DNA of 64,000 nt from Chryseobacterium sp. RU37D. GTDB taxonomy: Bacteria; Bacteroidota; Bacteroidia; Flavobacteriales; Weeksellaceae. The stretch is from positions 1-64,000 of the forward strand of contig NZ_FTMM01000007.1 in the NCBI RefSeq assembly GCF_900156075.1. Reading direction: 5' to 3'. The position numbers and the translations under genes are program-made. The notes below the pieces were generated by a model that was not told where the DNA came from, ran no database searches, and was given only the letters and a program-made list of their open reading frames with translations. Of this stretch, positions 62,171-64,000 are shown piece by piece (the stretch's first letter is position 1; every line of letters starts with the position of its first letter).

Positions 62171-63190
62171 TTATTTTATAGTTTTTGAAAGATCAAGCAT
62201 TGCTTCAATCGGCTTTAAGGCTTTCAATCTTAATTCTTCATCTATAAGAATTTCCGGAAGCTCATATTTCATGCATAAATACAGTTTTTCCATCGTGTTG
62301 CGTTTCATGTAAAAACATTCTGAGCAATTGCAGGTTTCATCGAAAACAAGTGCTGGAATAAGCTTTTTATGAGGGGAGCGCTTTTTCATCTCGTGAAGAA
62401 TTCCTTCTTCCGTTGCGATGATGAATTTCTGACAATCGTCCTTCTCTACATAGTTCAGCAAGGCAGAGGTAGACCCGATAAAATGGGCCAGTTTCAAAAC
62501 TGCTTCTTCGCTTTCAGGGTGTGCAATCAGTTTTGCATCAGGATTATCGGCAAGTTGTTTCGCAATTCTCTCCATAGAAAATGCTTCGTGAACGATACAG
62601 CTTCCATCCCAAAGAATCATGTCTCGACCGGTTTTTTGAGATAAATATCTTCCTAAATTTTTATCCGGAGCGAAAATTATTGGCCTGTCTTTCGGTAATG
62701 CCTCAATTATGGTTTCCGCGTTCGAGCTGGTTACAATAATGTCACTTTCTGCTTTTGTTTCTGCATTACAGTTAATGTACGTGGCTACCAAAGCATTAGG
62801 ATACTGCTCACGCATTTTTCTCAAACCTTCTCCTGAGCAGCCGTCTGCCAGAGAACATCCTGCCATGGTGTCGGGGAGGACAACCTTTTTCGTAGGATTC
62901 AGGATTTTTGCGGCTTCTGCCATGAAATGCACTCCGCAGAATACGATCATATCAGCATTTGTATTTTTTGCCTGTCTCGCCAATTGTAGGGAGTCTCCCA
63001 GAAAATCAGCAATATCCTGAATTTCTCCAGGCTGGTAATAATGCGCTAAAATCACCGCATTTTTTTCTTCCTTCAATTTAAGAATAGCTTTTACGAGCTC
63101 TTCTCCTTGAGGAATCACCAAATCTTTTATATCTAAAAACCCCTTTACCGGAATTGCAGATTTAGCTTTTTCTAATGTTTCGGTACTCAT
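62171..63190 (-). CDS. nadA: Quinolinate synthase A
   Basis: The 339-aa 4Fe-4S dehydratase has VILAHYYQPGEIQDIADFLG, the three cluster-bearing segments FCGVHFMAEAAK, DGCSGEGL and CNCSECFYMK, plus CIVHEAFS and HPESEEAV. It condenses iminoaspartate with dihydroxyacetone phosphate to quinolinate in NAD synthesis. The partner NadB is not in the window. A palindromic heptad repeat at 63214-63303 separates it from gmk. Confidence 0.95.
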   Translation of the reverse strand: MSTETLEKAKSAIPVKGFLDIKDLVIPQGEELVKAILKLKEEKNAVILAHYYQPGEIQDIADFLGDSLQLARQAKNTNADMIVFCGVHFMAEAAKILNPTKKVVLPDTMAGCSLADGCSGEGLRKMREQYPNALVATYINCNAETKAESDIIVTSSNAETIIEALPKDRPIIFAPDKNLGRYLSQKTGRDMILWDGSCIVHEAFSMERIAKQLADNPDAKLIAHPESEEAVLKLAHFIGSTSALLNYVEKDDCQKFIIATEEGILHEMKKRSPHKKLIPALVFDETCNCSECFYMKRNTMEKLYLCMKYELPEILIDEELRLKALKPIEAMLDLSKTIK

Positions 63191-63213
63191 ATCAACCTCA
63201 ATGTTTTTGATTA

Positions 63214-63303
63214 TAGAAGTTAGATTTAGAAATTAGAAGTTAGATTTTGAACCACAATTTGCGATATTTTTTTTACTAACTTCTAATCTCTAACTTCTAG
63301 TTT
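63214..63303. repeat. Heptad-period inverted repeat between gmk and nadA
   Basis: The left arm reads TAGAAGT, TAGATTT, AGAAATT, AGAAGTT, AGATTTT. The right arm at 63276-63303 reads CTAACTT, CTAATCT, CTAACTT, CTAGTTT in exact steps of seven. The arms are largely complementary. The gmk stop codon (63297-63299) lies inside the repeat. Confidence 0.8.
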
Positions 63304-63863
63304 CTTTCGATAAAATTTTTTATTAAACTTTCTATTTCTTTTTTTGCAATATCTAAATCGGAATTAATCACAATTTTGTCAAATTCATTCGCGTAAGACA
63401 TTTCTTCTTCAGCCTTTGCTATGCGGGTTTTGATGGTTTCTGCGTCATCCGTGTTTCTTGCCGTCAGTCTGCGTTCCAGCTCTTCAATGGAAGGCGGTTC
63501 AATAAAAATAGACAGGGCCTGATCTCCGAAATATTTCTTTAAAGAGATTCCGCCTTTTACATCGACATCAAAAATAACCACTTTATCCTGGCTCCAAATC
63601 TTTTCAACTTCGGATTTTAAAGTTCCGTAATACTTATCAGTATAAACTTCTTCAAATTCCACAAAAGCACCTTCTGCAATTTTTTGCCTGAATTCGTCGG
63701 GCGTTAAAAAGTGATAATCAACAGCATGCACCTCACTTCCTCTCGGCTGCCTCGTTGTACAGGAAATCGAGAACTGCAATTCATCAAAAACTTTCAAAGA
63801 ATGCTTTACTAACGTCGTTTTTCCGCTTCCGGACGGGGCTGAAAATATGATAACTTTATTCAT
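63297..63863 (-). CDS. gmk: Guanylate kinase
   Basis: The 188-aa enzyme has the P-loop APSGSGKTTLVKH (9-21), the GMP-binding ISCTTRQPRGSE and DYHFLT, and the LID region ELERRLTARNTD. It phosphorylates GMP to GDP. It is preceded by the end of a yicC-like gene, a widespread yicC-gmk pairing, and flanked on both sides by heptad repeats, one of which supplies its stop codon. Confidence 0.96.
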   Translation of the reverse strand: MNKVIIFSAPSGSGKTTLVKHSLKVFDELQFSISCTTRQPRGSEVHAVDYHFLTPDEFRQKIAEGAFVEFEEVYTDKYYGTLKSEVEKIWSQDKVVIFDVDVKGGISLKKYFGDQALSIFIEPPSIEELERRLTARNTDDAETIKTRIAKAEEEMSYANEFDKIVINSDLDIAKKEIESLIKNFIERN

Positions 63864-63870
63864 TTTTTTT

Positions 63871-63946
63871 AGTTATGAATTATAAGTTATTAAAATCACA
63901 TTAAAAAAAGCAACTCATAACTCATCATTAATAACTTATAACTTTT
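63871..63946. repeat. Heptad-period inverted repeat between yicC-like gene and gmk
   Basis: AGTTATG, AATTATA, AGTTATT at 63871-63891 face AACTCAT, AACTCAT, CATTAAT, AACTTAT, AACTTTT at 63912-63946, the latter in perfect 7-nt steps. It starts 8 bp upstream of the gmk start codon on the minus strand, so it forms the gmk leader, and it ends at the stop codon of the yicC-like gene. Confidence 0.8.
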
Positions 63947-64000
63947 ACAAAACGTTCAACGTCTGCTCTTTAATTTTTTCCAGATCATCTTTCATCATTA
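63945..64000 (-). CDS. yicC: YicC-like endoribonuclease, C-terminal end (window edge)
   Basis: The last 18 codons of a minus-strand gene read MMKDDLEKIKEQTLNVL before TAA at 63945. This matches the conserved C-terminal tail of the YicC/DUF1732 family (MKDELEKIREQVLNV), and its position directly upstream of gmk is typical. The rest lies outside the window. Confidence 0.75.
   Translation of the reverse strand, partial: MMKDDLEKIKEQTLNVL

Overview
The window looks like chromosome from a low-GC member of the Bacteroidota, most likely a Flavobacteriia/Weeksellaceae bacterium close to Chryseobacterium. The sequence clues are: genes without Shine-Dalgarno sites; -7 boxes of the form TAnnTTTG (upstream of sucC, ndh, aroC, pyrEF, recA and others); type IX secretion C-terminal domains; a menaquinone-pathway MenE; a eukaryote-like OPRT-OMPDC fusion; and protein sequences typical of the group. 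Species assignment is inference.

Layout. 0-3 kb: the edge of a transposase gene, tRNA-Gln, menE, arfB and a deoxyhypusine-synthase-like gene. 2.9-3.9 kb: a repeat-rich stretch with long palindromes, a GC-rich 135-bp element, a 48-aa gene and an alkyltransferase-like gene. 3.9-14.6 kb: mostly minus strand, with htpG, recA, an MpaB/Lcp-like putative haem oxygenase, a LuxR-type regulator, gap-pfkA and a TIGR03915/TIGR03916-type radical-SAM pair. 14.9-20.6 kb: a class II HMG-CoA reductase coupled to a previously uncalled 51-aa membrane peptide and a DUF423 gene, then a ClC channel, sucC and an MscS channel. 20.7-25.8 kb: a decayed peroxiredoxin, an outer-membrane barrel, a siderophore receptor with a PepSY-like partner, and a Gfo/Idh/MocA oxidoreductase. 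25.9-36.4 kb: an ABC-F ATPase, DUF1761, a GNAT-like protein, a GH25 lysozyme, ndh-trmD, an EEP-fold hydrolase, an Lrp regulator, deoC and a dihydrouridine synthase. 36.6-49.3 kb: cell-surface genes (a 1082-aa barrel, two T9SS cargo proteins, a glycosyltransferase, a glycine-zipper lipoprotein) separated by long AT-rich gaps holding dead IS5-like and IS1182-like transposases. 49.4-58.2 kb: a polytopic membrane protein, aroC, two thioredoxin-fold proteins, YkvA, pyrEF and a peptidase-like/barrel fusion. 58.2-60.2 kb: a cluster of broken genes (a T9SS tail, an astacin lipoprotein with one nonsense codon, a RhuM fragment) next to tRNA-Cys. 60.4-64 kb: a DUF4403 gene, folB, nadA, gmk and the end of a yicC-like gene.

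Most of the window is core metabolism (glycolysis gap/pfkA, TCA sucC, shikimate aroC, UMP synthesis, NAD synthesis nadA, folate folB, menaquinone menE feeding a respiratory NDH-2). The less ordinary material is non-coding or broken: five loci of imperfect heptanucleotide-period repeats, several long perfect palindromes between genes, and at least six decayed genes that an ORF caller would miss or miscall. I see no CRISPR array, prophage, restriction cluster or recognisable defence operon.
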